Positions 1 to 11,681 of a stretch of 64,000 bases of DNA are shown here, piece by piece. The notes beneath the pieces were generated by a model, which was given only the letters and a program-made list of their open reading frames with translations, was not told the DNA's origin and made no database searches. Source of the DNA: Lineus longissimus (lineage: Eukaryota > Nemertea > Pilidiophora > Heteronemertea > Lineidae); the NCBI RefSeq assembly GCF_910592395.1, contig NC_088313.1, positions 5,954,501-6,018,500 of the forward strand, written 5' to 3'. Both the position numbers and the translations under genes were made by a program. The first letter of the stretch is position 1, and the number at the start of each line of letters is the position of its first letter.

Positions 1-478
1 TCAATTGTATTTTACTCGAATGGGGCATTTGAATGCGATCGATGGTTGTTCTTTGGTGCAATAATTATATTTCCAAGCTACTATGATGCATCTCACATCC
101 TATTCATTGGCGCAGTCTTATGAGTTGCGATTATGGTGATGACAATAGAATGGTACTAGTAATAGTATTGAAAGTCTCAAACACTCGGCACTCTCTCGTA
201 CAAACGGCAACGCCGTCTCCAAAGTTTGGCACAACCAGCACTTTTATACCAGGACACAGGACTGTTTTGTGACAAAATTGTCTACCAAATCATCGCTTCC
301 TTCATTTATTTCACACTGCACGAGATAGACACATAATTCTCGTAGTCGTATTGGCGCCATTACAGAATTGTTTTTCATTTGCATTAATCTATACTACCGG
401 ACATGCGCTCGCTTTTCGGAATATACAACTTACAAGCATTCAAAGTGTAAACGATTGATCTCTTTTTAAATATTTTGG
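1..478. other. H4-H2B intergenic spacer, unit A (3' part)
   Basis: This non-coding stretch matches the spacer before H2B in units E and F (56180-56648 and 62950-63416), with small indels. I see no gene. Just before the H2B stem-loop it carries the purine block TTTAAAAAGAGAT on the minus strand, a probable histone downstream element that pairs with U7 snRNA. Confidence 0.75.
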
Positions 479-494
479 CGTCCTGAGAAGGACG
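479..494 (-). terminator. Histone 3' stem-loop of H2B, unit A
   Basis: On the minus strand this is a six-base-pair stem, CGTCCT/AGGACG, closing a TCTC loop, 37 bp after the H2B stop codon. It is the form bound by SLBP for cleavage of non-polyadenylated histone mRNA. The purine-rich element follows about 10 nt downstream. Confidence 0.9.
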
Positions 495-530
495 GTTGGG
501 TTGGTTTGCAAAACACTGGGTTTCGGCAGC

Positions 531-902
531 TTACTTGGAGCTGGTGTACTTGGTGACGGCCTTGGTACCCTCGCTGACAGCGTGCTTAGCGAGCTCTCCT
601 GGCAACAGAAGACGGACAGCTGTCTGGATTTCCCGACTCGTGATGGTCGACTTCTTGTTGTAGTGAGTCAGGCGGGATGCCTCGGCTGCAATTCTCTCGA
701 AGATATCATTCACGAAACTGTTCATGATGGACATCGCCTTGCTCGAGATACCGGTGTCGGGGTGAACTTGCTTTAGCACTTTGTAGATGTAGATGCTGTA
801 GCTCTCTTTCCTCCTCCTCCTTCGCTTCTTGTCCCCAGATCGCTGGGCCTTGGCCTTAGAGGCCGTCTTCTTGCTTCCCTTGCTCGACACTTTTGGTGCC
901 AT
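531..902 (-). CDS. H2B: Histone H2B, unit A
   Basis: Complete 123-residue H2B, a nucleosome core subunit that pairs with H2A. The basic N-terminal tail (residues 1-34, with [10 protein letters not shown]) is followed by the histone fold containing [20 protein letters not shown] and the C-terminal helix ending [16 protein letters not shown], which holds the lysine normally ubiquitinated. The start is the only ATG fitting the family length. It is divergent from H2A, with TATA at 943-949 and octamers upstream. The protein is identical to the copies in units E and F, so it is probably functional. Confidence 0.97.
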   Translation of the reverse strand: MAPKVSSKGSKKTASKAKAQRSGDKKRRRRRKESYSIYIYKVLKQVHPDTGISSKAMSIMNSFVNDIFERIAAEASRLTHYNKKSTITSREIQTAVRLLLPGELAKHAVSEGTKAVTKYTSSK

Positions 903-1221
903 GATGAATCATTGACGAATAATGCGGTTTGAAATTTTTCCAATTTATATGGCGGCGGCGGATCCTGATGTCGATTTTTACGCGTCCGTAAATTTGCATA
1001 TCAAATTTGCATACGAATCATTGTACTCCACTACTGACACTACGCTACGCTACCTCTCTGGTGTATAGCGCCGCGCCGGGCACCTTGAAACTCACCAATT
1101 CGGCAACACTTGAAACTACACTAAATCGACATCAGGAGCTTTTTCCGAATATAAATACTTTGAAAGCTAGTTTTGGCTTTATTGTATTTGTTTCTGCCGA
1201 GCAACGTACTAAACCATCATC
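903..1221. promoter_or_regulatory. Divergent H2B/H2A promoter, unit A
   Basis: Between the two start codons are a minus-strand TATA box for H2B (943-949), two ATTTGCAT octamers (992-999 and 1005-1012), the classic H2B element bound by Oct-1-type POU factors, and a plus-strand TATAAAT for H2A (1150-1156). The same layout recurs in units D, E and F. Confidence 0.85.
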
Positions 1222-2368
1222 ATGTCTGGACGAGGAAAGGGAGGAAAGACAAAAGGAAAGGCAAAGAGCAGGAGTTCAAGGGCTGGACTTCAGTTCCCAG
1301 TTGGTCGTATCGGCTTACTGGACTTTGCGCAACGAAACGAAACGAGCGAAATGGGGGAGCGACCATTATGTTTTACCCCGGTACTCTAGCCTGAATATTT
1401 GTTCGGACCTCGATCGAAGAAGGTACGACAAACAATTAATTAATCAATACCTTATGAGGTTTATTCATTTGAAGTAGAGAGGGTAATGTACATTGTATAC
1501 ACAAATCAAACACACACGCAGTGCTTGCATGCATTGCAGAGAACGACTTTTCAGTGATGACCCACACCCACCCAGGCAGCTGAAACACATGTCTTGTTGG
1601 ACATGCCTACCGATTTTTACTAAATAAAAGCATAACTTCATCACACTTTTCGGGGTTGAAAATGTACTCACGTAAATTACCAAAATTACATGCCAAATTC
1701 GCACATGACCTGTTATTTCTCAAAGCTTGGAAGCTCAAATGTCTGAATGTAATGTATGCGCGTAATGTATACTCTCAGCAAGCGAATAGTTGTGAACCTG
1801 TTTACCGTTCAATGCTGCTCCCTGTGACGCTGTACCCGCAAATGTTCAATGAAAAAAATGCTGGATAATGGCTTACACGGCTTGTTCGCATCGTAAACAT
1901 AGTGGTATTCGGGTAAACTGTCTTTGCGTTTGGCCTAATTTTACAACGATTACTCCCCATGTCACCACGATCTAGGATGGACAGGCTGTGTATTATGAAT
2001 AGGAAAAGTCACCTAGGGACCGTTGCGTAGAATACTTTTTTGGCGAAATATTGCGCAAAGTCCAGTAAGCCGGTCGTATCCACCGTCTGTTGAGGAAGGA
2101 AAACTATGCCGAGCGTATCGGAGCTGGAGCGCCAGTATATCTTGCAGCCGTCATGGAATATTTGGCGGCCGAGGTCCTCGAGTTGGCAGGCAATGCAGCC
2201 CGTGACAATAAGAAATCCAGGATCATCCCCAGACATCTCCAGCTCGCCATCCGTAATGACGAAGAGTTGAACAAGCTTCTCTCCGGTGTCACCATCGCCC
2301 AAGGTGGTGTGTTGCCAAACATCCAGGCTGTCCTTCTCCCCAAGAAGTCTGGAAGCGCCAAGAAGTAA
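1222..2368 (+). pseudogene. H2A: Histone H2A, unit A, split by a transposon
   Basis: The first 30 codons (1222-1310) encode the H2A start [20 protein letters not shown] through VGRI. The rest (2073-2368) encodes HRLLRK to the end SGSAKK. The two parts flank a 0.76-kb insertion and continue each other once one copy of the duplicated target GTCGTAT is discounted. Compared with H2A of units D and E, one further change converts the glycine after LLRK to glutamate, which fits a dead copy drifting. The 3' stem-loop is retained. Confidence 0.95.
1311..2072. mobile_element. Short non-autonomous DNA transposon inside H2A
   Basis: A 762-bp insertion with perfect 22-bp terminal inverted repeats, 1311-1332 and 2051-2072, beginning CGGCTTACTGGACTTTGCGC. 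It is flanked by GTCGTAT at 1304-1310 and 2073-2079; the duplication reads as 8 bp (GGTCGTAT) if the terminal G is shared. No transposase is encoded. The duplication length suits 8-bp superfamilies such as hAT or Merlin, but the family is not identifiable by eye. Confidence 0.92.
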
Positions 2369-2398
2369 ACACTTTTGTGCATTCGACAACTTAACAAC

Positions 2399-2414
2399 GG
2401 CCTTTCTAAAGGCC
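2399..2414 (+). terminator. Histone 3' stem-loop of H2A, unit A
   Basis: GGCCTT-TCTA-AAGGCC, a perfect 6-bp stem with 4-nt loop, 30 bp after the H2A stop, followed by TTTAAAAGAGA as the downstream element. Confidence 0.88.
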
Positions 2415-3212
2415 ACAATATATTTTAAAAGAGACAATCGTTACCACATATTTTCGCTTGTAAATAACCAATTTATTTATTTATTTATTTAATTAAACTT
2501 CCTAAGTAGACTTCCTAGAAGTATATAAAAATTAAATACATCAATGATCGTCATAATGCACATAATACAATGCCAATACCCTACTACCAATATATGAGAA
2601 AGGGCCAATACCCTCCCCGATTCCCACAGTGCGATATATAAATTAGGCCTATTGATATTAAGTGCGCCTGTGCAGTAATCCTGCATTTACAATGGCCTAT
2701 CTAAAGGCCACCATATACTCGGGTTTCGCACGCCCACCGTCCACTGCAATAAGCCAGTGTATGTGTTCATTTTTGAAGGGCAGTTTCTTGATAGATTGAC
2801 CGGCAGCATCAATGGCAATAGTGGCTTGAATAGAAGGCCTAAATTTAAAATTCCCCCCCATTACGGGCCTAGAAATGTGCACTAATAAATCTGGCTGGAC
2901 GTTAAAAGTGAGAAACTAGAATATTTAAAAAAAAGAGATAATCGTTACCACACAGTTTCGCTTGTAAATAACCAATACCTTGCCAATAATATATGAGAAA
3001 GGCCCAGTACCCTCCCCGATTCCCAGGGTTCGATATATAAAATAGGCCTAGGCCTAGGCCTATAGATATCAAATGCGCCTGTGCAGTAATCTTGCATTGT
3101 CGCATCTCGTATATCGGTTTACATTTAGCAGGAAGAAGTGCATTTCCGTATCAACTGCATATATAAGTCCATAATTATAGCCTAGTCCCCAATCTAAAAT
3201 TTTATCGCGTTA
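2415..3212. other. H2A-H3 spacer, unit A
   Basis: Non-coding spacer homologous to 42993-43730 and 57816-58553. It contains a repeated palindromic TAGGCCTA run near 3045-3060, an ATTT microsatellite near 2470, and a relic second stem-loop (2694-2709). I see no gene. Confidence 0.75.
2694..2709 (+). terminator. Relic second histone-type stem-loop, unit A
   Basis: GGCC-based hairpin resembling the H2A stem-loop with one stem mismatch (GGCCTA opposite AAGGCC). Units D and E keep the perfect version at 43229-43244 and 58052-58067. No reading frame precedes it. Confidence 0.6.
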
Positions 3213-3440
3213 TAAAGGCTTGTACCCACGGGCGCGATTTATCGCCTACAAAACGTCGCTGCGATATTCCGCCGCGACAAGTAGTTGCGCGCCGAATTTC
3301 GTTATAACCTGTTCCGACTGAAGCGTATAATGGAGCGTACTCATGTCAGGTTACGACATAATCTCTTGCTAATCGACTTCAAGGACTTGCGGAGTTCATT
3401 TTGGACACGTTGCACGTGCCGTCCGGGTTCATTTTGAAAC

Positions 3441-5568
3441 ATGTCTTTAACGGATTTGGATTCTGACTTCGACGATATCCTCGTCGTACGCATGTTATGC
3501 AAGAGAAAGAAGAAGAGAAGGCACAATTACTGGGTTCACGACCTGTGGCAGGAGAGGCCAATTTATGGCGAATATCATCATCTCATCAGACAGTTGTTTG
3601 GATACGAAGATAAATTCTTCATGTACTTCAGGATGTACCCGCACGAATTCAACAACCTGCTAGCGATGGTGAGAGAAGAATTGACGAAAGACGTCACAAC
3701 TATGCGCAGGCCTATTGGTCCTGAGGAGCGGTTAGCCATATGCCTGAGGTAAGAAGACAAAGCAAGTTTAATTTGGTTAAATTTCATGAATTTATTTACC
3801 ATCTGTTTAGAAGGATGACCACGAGTTGTTCATCATTTGTTGGCCAAAGGTTTGTTGACAAGCTGAACCTACTGCAGCTGCACTCTGTTGCTGCCCAACC
3901 AAAGATTGGTTTGGTGCATTACATGAAGATGCATCTCTATTGCCTGATGAACTGGCTTTATACATTTGTTGCATTTCTGCTTGATGAACAAGGCCATGTA
4001 TTTTGAACATTAGATCTGCCCTAACATATGGGGGGAACTTTCTTACTTTAGTTGTCATAGACTTCATGAAATCTGCTACATCATCATCAGTATCGGTTGG
4101 CGGTTTCCTGTCCATTTTTTCGCTTTTTTTCTTTATGTAATTTAGAAAGACTGCATCCGTAGTGGCAATGACATCAGTGCTCTCAGTTTTCTTCCTTTTC
4201 TTCGCTCTGACGGCACTTGTCTTTGACGAACTGCTTGGCTCCATGGTGTCATCGTGATCCTCATCCACAGTCTGATCGTCATCCTCAGCAAGGAAGTTAG
4301 ATACATCCTTGGTCGTCTACTTTTCATCATGGCCCTCTTCTTGAGTAGCCTGAAGATTACCCGATGACCTAGAAAGAACAACATATTCAATTTTAATATG
4401 CTTGTTCATATGGCAATTTATCTAGAGTCGAAATTTTGCAAATATCAAATCGTTTTTTACCTTCGATCCTCCAAAAACGGTTCCAGAAATCCCAGCATTT
4501 TTGCGTACTTGTATTCCTTTACTTTTTTTCTTCCTTGCCCACTCTTTGTACGAATATCGTTCTTGTATCTTCTCATGGCGTCCCTTATATTTTTCCACTT
4601 CGATTTTGCCAGAGGAACTGAAAAAAAAATGTTCACATTTCAGGTTCTTAGCAACTGGTGATTCCTACAATACAATATCGACAAGTTTTCGTGTTGGGAA
4701 GACAACGGTCTCTAGAATCGTGAAGGAAACATGCGAAGCAATTTCGATGAAACTACAGCCGTTGTACATGCCGAAACCGGACCGAAACCACTGGGAAAGA
4801 GGCATCGAAGGCTTCTATACAAAATGGCAATTTCCAAATTGTTTGGGTGCATTGGATGGAAAGCATGTCCTCATTTTTGCACCAAAGAAATCTGGAAGTA
4901 TGTATTTTAATTACAAGAAGACATTTTCCGTTGTCTTGCTTGCCCTGGTAGACCATGACTACTCCTTCTCGGTCATTGATGTCGGATCATACGGTTCCAA
5001 TAGTGACGGGGGTATTTTCCGTAGGAGCGTCTTAGGCCAGGGTGTAGCCTCTGGCACCCTCCATATTCCAGAAGAAAAGCATCTACCAGATGCAGATCAC
5101 AGAGATTTGGTTCCATGTGTCATTGTAGCTGATGAGGCCTTCCCGTCACTACAAAACCTTCTTCGCCCTTTTCCGGGAAGAAATCTTCCCGTTGATCAGC
5201 GCATATTCAACTATAGGTTATCTAGGGCCAGACGTATTTCAGAAAATGCATTTGGTATTCTTGTAAACCGATGACGACTCTTTCACCGCAAAATTCCTCT
5301 TCAACCAGAAAATGTTGATGCGGTGGTGATGGCAACGTGCGTTCTGCATAATATGCTGCAGAAAAGGGGCACAGCTGTCCCTCCACCACCACCACAACCA
5401 AAAGCCCAAACAGATCGTATTGATGATGGAATATTGCAGAACCTAGAGCAAGTCGGGCATAGGCAGAAGAAAGATGCCCTGGTTGTGAGAGAAACATTCA
5501 AGGACTATTTCATGTCAGATGCCGGTGCTGTTTCATGGCAACACCAAAGTTGCTTTGGTGAAGACTAA
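3441..5568 (+). pseudogene. HARBI1-like DDE transposase with one nonsense codon
   Basis: Exon 1 is 3441-3748 (start MSLTDLDSDFD) and ends CTGAG/GTAAG. Exon 2 begins after TTTCAG at 4644 and reads FLATGDSYNTI, keeping frame. The DDE_Tnp_4 catalytic residues are visible: D in GALDGKHV, D in SNSDGGIF, E in RRISENAFG. A helix-turn-helix (YNTISTSFRVGKTTVSRIV) precedes them. At 5272-5274 a TGA interrupts the frame just after ILVNR, where relatives usually have tryptophan (RWRLF); the frame then stays open to 5568 through the conserved ATCVLHNML end. I infer a recent TGG-to-TGA change. Confidence 0.9.
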
Positions 5569-5872
5569 ATAAAACTGTCTAGTATCTCAGATAGAAGTAA
5601 GCCCTGCTGACTAGGACATTTGGAACATCTGTATCAGCAGATCCATAACAAAAGTGTATAATATGTCCTTCTCAAATTGCTGATGATAACAGACTGTATC
5701 AGCCAAATGTACATCAAATGTATTTACCTCCAATAGACAACTTATCAGCAACCTTTTTCAATGCGTCATCTTTTTTGTCAGGATCCTTGTATTCCTCCAA
5801 TCCTTTGTTATATATCCTAGGGAACTTCTCAATCTCCAGGATCAACCGTTCCAAAAAATCGGGTTCAGACAT
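3807..5872 (-). pseudogene. MADF/BESS accessory protein of the Harbinger element
   Basis: Three exons can be assembled on the minus strand: 5872-5728 (MSEPDFLERLILEIEKFP, the MADF start), 4617-4461 (KWKNIRDAMRRYKNDIRTKSG through FLEPFLEDR, the MADF end), and 4368-3807 (acidic region, basic RAKKRKK, then a BESS-like DFMKSMTTKVRKFPPYVRAD). All junctions are GT-AG, and the 864-nt total is a multiple of three. An in-frame TAG at 4317-4319 breaks exon 3. Such proteins bind element termini and help import the transposase. Exons 2 and 3 lie within the transposase intron, while transposase exon 2 lies within intron 1 of this gene. Confidence 0.85.
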
Positions 5873-6384
5873 GTCGAGTTGGTGATGACGGACCCAAAAT
5901 GATGACCAAGTGAACAGTTGAGGACTATTTGTGGACACAAGCCCGCAAATCATTACGTAATTCTGTCTGTCAATAACCCAAAGGTAGTTACTTGAGTCAA
6001 AATGATCTAACCGGTCGCCGCGATTTGTCGCATAGATTGCCCTTTTTGCAATCTCAATTACGTAGCGCGCAAGGCCAAGCACGAGAAAGCACGAGAAATC
6101 GCTTGGATTTTGTAGCATCGCTCAAGTGGGAACACATGTACTGAATTGACTAGGAACCATTCTTTGCGATTATCGCTGCGACTTTCCGCGGCGGCAAAAG
6201 CAAGGAAAATCGCGTCCGTGGGTACAAGCCTTAAGTGTACAGCATGTAGCATACATACAATGGTTTCGGGCCAGGCATCGTGTACAGCAGGTATGCATTT
6301 AAATGGCAAGCATAAAATTGTCGAGAGATTTTAAAAAATAGGGTCTTCGTTATGCCTGGATTTTATGATTTTGTATCGGCGCTA

Positions 6385-6816
<432 letters not shown>

Positions 6817-7378
6817 CTAGCATAAAGCCATGTTCAGCCCTGCATGTGGAGAAGGTTTAACTTTGAAGATTGGAAGTAGTACAGTCTGGACAGTGGCAAG
6901 GAGGCAAAAGGCTTGGTGTGTCAATGTATGTATAAGCAATTTGTAAATGTGCGTATTTGCATTGAAGTCTTTCCCCATTGTGTAATATGTTGTATTTACT
7001 TTGTGGTTTGTTATGGTAGTGTTTGGCTGTTTTTTTTTGTTTTTTTTATATATTTTTTATTTTTTTTATTTTAATTTTAATTCTATAAGAACACTGAGAG
7101 ATGTAATAGGCTGTGTGAATGATGATTGCATTGGTGTGTTGTATTTACTTTGTGGTTTGTTATTGTAGTGTTTGGCTGTGTTTATGTAACGGATTGTGTA
7201 ATGTATACAGTGGAGGCCAGTAACCGGCAAAACAAACGAATGCACACCTCATCCCCACTGAGAGATGTAATAGGCTGTGTGTGAGTGATGATTGCATTGG
7301 TGTGATGAAGGTATTAACCTGGTGACTGGCAAAACAATCCAATCAACCAGTTTCCCTGAAATGAGTGCTATTTTTTTA

Positions 7379-10115
7379 TCCATGAGTAGTGCTTTTCCAA
7401 TTGGTGTATGGCGCAGTGGATCGCGGAGTTTGAATGGAAGTCTGTCTTTAGCTTGATTGATGAGGGCTTGAATTGACGGCGCGCGTTTGTTGTTATTCAC
7501 GTACTTTTTGGCGAGATGTTCGATTCGGGCCCTTGGCGTTTCGTTTGTTGGCATAGAATCTGCGACGTATCGACTGTGAAATGATTTTGGGATACCGTAT
7601 GCGATTTTATAACTCCTAGTACGTAGGTTTTCAAGCCTGCCGTACTCGTCGTTATCGAAGAAAGTAAGTGCAGTTGGACAATACTCCATGATTGGCCTGA
7701 TCATAGTTTTATAAACACGTAGAGTTATCTCAGGTGGCGCGCGTGGCTTGTAGTATGAACCGGCGATGGCTTTCAGGAGTGGAATGCGTTTGCAGACTCG
7801 GTCGTACATCAGCTTGAAGTGTGGTCTCATGGTGAGCCTCTTGTCTATGGTGATGCCGAGGGCGATGACAGTGTCTGTAGCATTAATGCGCACGTTGCGG
7901 ACGTAGATGTAGGCGGCGTTTGGATTTTGGAGTTCACGTTTTGATATAGCGATGAATTGCGTTTTAGCGGCGTTGTATGTAGTCCTCCACTGGTCACTCC
8001 AGACGGCGATTTGATCGTTTTGTTCTTGGAGCATGTCCCTAGCAATGAAGTATTCTTTATGAGCGGCCCATGCGGTTAAATCGTCGGCGTATTGTTCCTG
8101 ACCGTTGTTACCTGGCGGTGGTGATGGAATGTCATTGACCCAGAGAAGAAATAGCGTAGGTGAGAGAACACTTCCCTGAGGTGTCCCGGCTGGAATTGGG
8201 AGTCTACTCTGAATCTAGTTGACCGATTTGTGAGAAAGTTTCTGAGGAGACGTATTAGACCAGTGGAGAAATTTTCATTTGCGCGTAGTTTATAAATTAG
8301 GCCATCGTGCCAGACTTTGTCAAAAGCCTTTTCTACGTCATAAAACGCAGCCATGACGGTGTTTCCGCGGTGGATGTGATGACTGGCATGTTGTAGGAAT
8401 CTCGTGATTGGATCTGCTGTGCTGCGGCCGTTGCGGTATCCCGATTGATATTCATTTAGTTTATCATTGTCCTCCAGGTGTTGTCGGAGCCTGATGTTTA
8501 TTATGCGTTCTAGTGTTTTGCCTAATGCCGGGAGGAGTGTGATTGGACGATAGTTCTTAGGGTTTGAGTGGTCTTTGTTTGGTTTTGGTAGGAGGATGGT
8601 TGTGCCTTGTTTCCACAGTGTTGGGAAATATTGTGTTTGTATGCATGTTTGATATATTTGAGCGAGGAAGCGTAGTGCATCTAGCGGCAGATTTTTGATG
8701 TGCGAGTAGTAGAGACCATCTTCGCCCGGTGCTGTTTTTCGCGTGCTTTTGATGGCTGTCAGAACGTCTGCTGGAGTAACCGTGGTGCTGAATTCCGTTA
8801 TCTTGCAGTGTTCAACTCTTGTTGTGTTCAGCGAGTTGATGAACATCTGGACATCCTGGTTGAGTTGTTCTGAGCCCGGCCTTGGATCTGGGATGCTGTG
8901 TATATCTTTGTAGAGGTCATAGAAGCAGTTAGACTGTTCCTCTGGTGTGGTGGATGTATTGTTGTTGTGATGTAGAGTTTGAGTTGCTGGATGTTGTTCC
9001 TTTTTCATGAATTTACGGACTGTGTTCCAGAAAGTTTGAGGGTTTTTGTGTGTGAGATTTTTCCAGCGATTTTCTTCTGTGATTTCTCGATATTTGTTGA
9101 TTTCGTCGTGAATCAGGGATCTGAGTTGGTTGATACGTTTCTTTAGGGCTCTATCGTGATGTAGTTGGAACCTTCGTTTGAGATCTTTGCGTTCTTTGAT
9201 GAGCTTGACAATGTGGGCTGGGATAGGTTGTCGACGGCGTTGGGACGTCTTTCGGATGTGGTTTTTGTCCGCGGCTTTGATGATGTCTGTGAGTGAGCGA
9301 ATTGAAGCATCAACTAAGTCTCTGGTTTGGTTGACAGGTGGAAGTGATCGGATTTTTTCTGAGATCTCGCGTCTGTAGGCATCCCAGTCTGCTTTGTCGA
9401 ATCTTGGCTTTGGTTTGTAGGTGGCGCTCGGCTTGAAGGGGGCTGTGGTGATGTTTGCAAGTATTGGACGATGATCACTGGCAACTGGATCCAGAACCTT
9501 GAAATCCGTTATACGTGGGTAGGTATCGTTTGTCCCAATAATGAAATCAAGCACTGATGCGATTTGCTTGTCACATTGTGAGTACCTAGTGGCTTGACCT
9601 GGGTTGACGCTGTGGATGATGTTATCCGAGTGGAGGTAGTTGAGGTAGCGGCCATTTTGGTTGACTGTGCTATCACCGAATGTAGGATGGCGGGCATTAA
9701 GGTCGCCAGTGAGAACTGTATTTGGGTGGTTTGTGAGTTGTGTGCTGAGGAAGCTGTATGGGAGTTTAGCCTCTTGGGCATAGTGTGTTATGATGCGTAA
9801 TGGTGTTGGTTTGGATATGAGGAGATCTACAGTGATGCAGTTTGGAGGGTAGTTTGATGGTATGTCTGTACCGGTGAGACGTCTGGCTGGAATATTTGAT
9901 TTGACGAGGAGTGTTGTCCCAGCTTCGCCGTTGTAGTTTCTTGGTACGTGGTGGGCGGTGTATCCCTGGTACTGTGGTTGGGATGGACCTTGTCGCCGTG
10001 TTTCCTGGAGGCTGACGATATCTGGTTCGTGTTCCTGGATGAGTAGGTCCACATCGGGTTTCGCTGTTGAGAATCCCTGGCAGTTGAGGTGGAGAAGACT
10101 AATCGAGTCCTTCAT
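7379..10115 (-). pseudogene. LINE ORF2: endonuclease and reverse transcriptase, frameshifted
   Basis: From 10115 the protein starts MKDSISLLHLNCQGF with an APE-type endonuclease: QETRR, TGDLNARHP and ASDHRP carry the metal and catalytic residues. The reverse transcriptase follows (APGEDGLYYSHIKNL, NYRPITLLPALGK, FYDVEKAFDKVWH). At about 8210 a 19-bp segment present in the unit B and C copies is missing between CTA repeats, shifting frame. The YADD box and thumb continue in another frame to 7379. The family stop after LLMD is also lost. The clade looks like the jockey/I group; exact placement needs a tree. Confidence 0.88.
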
Positions 10116-10118
10116 GAT

Positions 10119-10741
10119 TGTAACGAATTGACCGATGACCGACCATGGTGAATAATTATGGTGTTGTAATAGTTGAATGGTGTATATAGGGTATTTTAAG
10201 AGTTGAATGGTGCTATTGTGTGACTGAGTTATTGGGTGAGTGCGTTGTTGTGTAAATATGTTTTAAGTAGGTTTTAAGGTTGGAGTTTTAGCTTTAGTCA
10301 GTAGTAGGGTGGAGTTTAGAATGGTAGGATGTATATTATGGTAGAACGAAGTTGTGGGGTAAGTTTGTTCAAAAGTTAACATTGTATTCGTGTTTGATAT
10401 ATTGTGATTCAGATGATAAGCCTGGTTTCTAGGCTGTTTGATATATTGTGATTCGGATGATAAGCCTGGTTTCTAGGCTGTTTGATATATTGTGATTTGG
10501 ATGATAAGCCTGGTTTCTAGGCTGTTTGATATAGTTTGATTATGATGATATAAGCCTGGTGCTTGGCTGTTTGATGTATTGTAATAAGGATGATATAGTG
10601 TGGAGTCATTGATCTGTGTTAGATATGTTGATTGAATTGTAATCCCACTTCTATTATATTTGCAGTTCCTCCATTGAGTTATTAAAGACACCTGTACCTG
10701 ACTGAACGTGTCGAGTCTGTTTTATCGTGCGAACCTTTACA
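10119..10741 (+). repeat. 5' LTR
   Basis: 623 bp, TG...CA ends. Its second half contains tandem GATAAGCCTGGTTTCTAGGC units (about 10400-10570). Confidence 0.95.
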
Positions 10742-10759
10742 TGGCGACCTTCCCAGGAC
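10742..10759 (+). other. tRNA primer binding site
   Basis: TGGCGACCTTCCCAGGAC directly follows the 5' LTR; TGG pairs with the CCA end of a tRNA. The tRNA species is not determined. Confidence 0.7.
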
Positions 10760-11681
10760 CTCTCTGCGATGTCAACACCATGCGGTCACGACAATAGGCT
10801 ACATCACGTCATTGGTATATGAGGAGTAGCTTACGTATCACTTTATACATGCAAATCAGGATTCCGAGTCGATCACAACTTACGGTGGCAAGGGTCCAAG
10901 TTCGGAGTGTTCGATCACAGTGTGTTATGATTGGAGTTCAGTAACCGGTGACCTCGAGGGTGCTGGCTTCCTAAGCGCGCGCAACGATATCGTTAACATC
11001 TGCTAATAGTACATCAGGTTTGAAACGGATGCAGCAGGACTCGGAGGTTGGCCAGACATTGGAGGATCAGACTGTGCCTAATTGTGTAGTCCTTGATTGA
11101 ACATGGTGTGTTATAACGTGTGATATCATTATTTCATCTTGTATGTGTTTGTATTGGGGCAGAGAGGTGTATAATATTTCATAATTGCTGCATATATTTA
11201 AAACTATTTTAACTGGAGATTGAAAGACGTGACCACCCTGCGTTTTGATTTGAATTTTGTACGCTATTTATGTAATGTTGGTGTGTTAAGAGGAACCCAC
11301 ATCTTTAGTTACAAATTTTGAAAGTAGGGTAGAGTTGAGGTGGTTTTGCTGAAGATATTATTGGTGTATGTATATATGTTCATTTTATACTATAGAGTTT
11401 GAAGATGTTATGAGTTTGTATTGGTCCTAGAGTTGAATGTTTACCAGGATTGTGGTGATATTATAGAACAGGTCTGATGATGAGTGGAAGCGAGTGCGGA
11501 TGTTGGTGAAAGTGCGAGGGTAACTTGAAGTAGGGAATAAATTCGGTTTGAGTGTTCTGGTTCAGGTCATTACACTGCACGTCATTATATTCCAGGTCAT
11601 TGTGTTTCAGGTCGTATTGTTTTTTCCACTTAAACTAGATATAATTTATTTTGTTCTAAAGTTTGGGTGTAACGAGTAAGG
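10760..11681 (+). other. LTR element leader
   Basis: About 0.9 kb of T/G-rich untranslated leader between the primer binding site and gag. No reading frame of note. Confidence 0.6.

Larger units (their letters stand above)
3216..6231. mobile_element. PIF/Harbinger DNA transposon (3.0 kb)
   Basis: Terminal inverted repeats start AGGCTTGTACCCACGG at 3216 and end with the complement at 6231, with a 3-bp TAA duplication at 3213-3215 and 6232-6234, typical of the superfamily. It carries the two usual Harbinger genes, a DDE transposase and a MADF/BESS DNA-binding protein, on opposite strands. It sits in the H2A-H3 spacer; units D and E show the uninterrupted site near 43728 and 58551. Each gene has one nonsense codon, so this copy is probably immobile by itself but young. 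Confidence 0.93.

Noticed and set aside
3213-6234. Harbinger insertion as another start-site-targeted event
   Set aside because: It lies in the H2A-H3 spacer well away from any promoter and used an ordinary TAA target.
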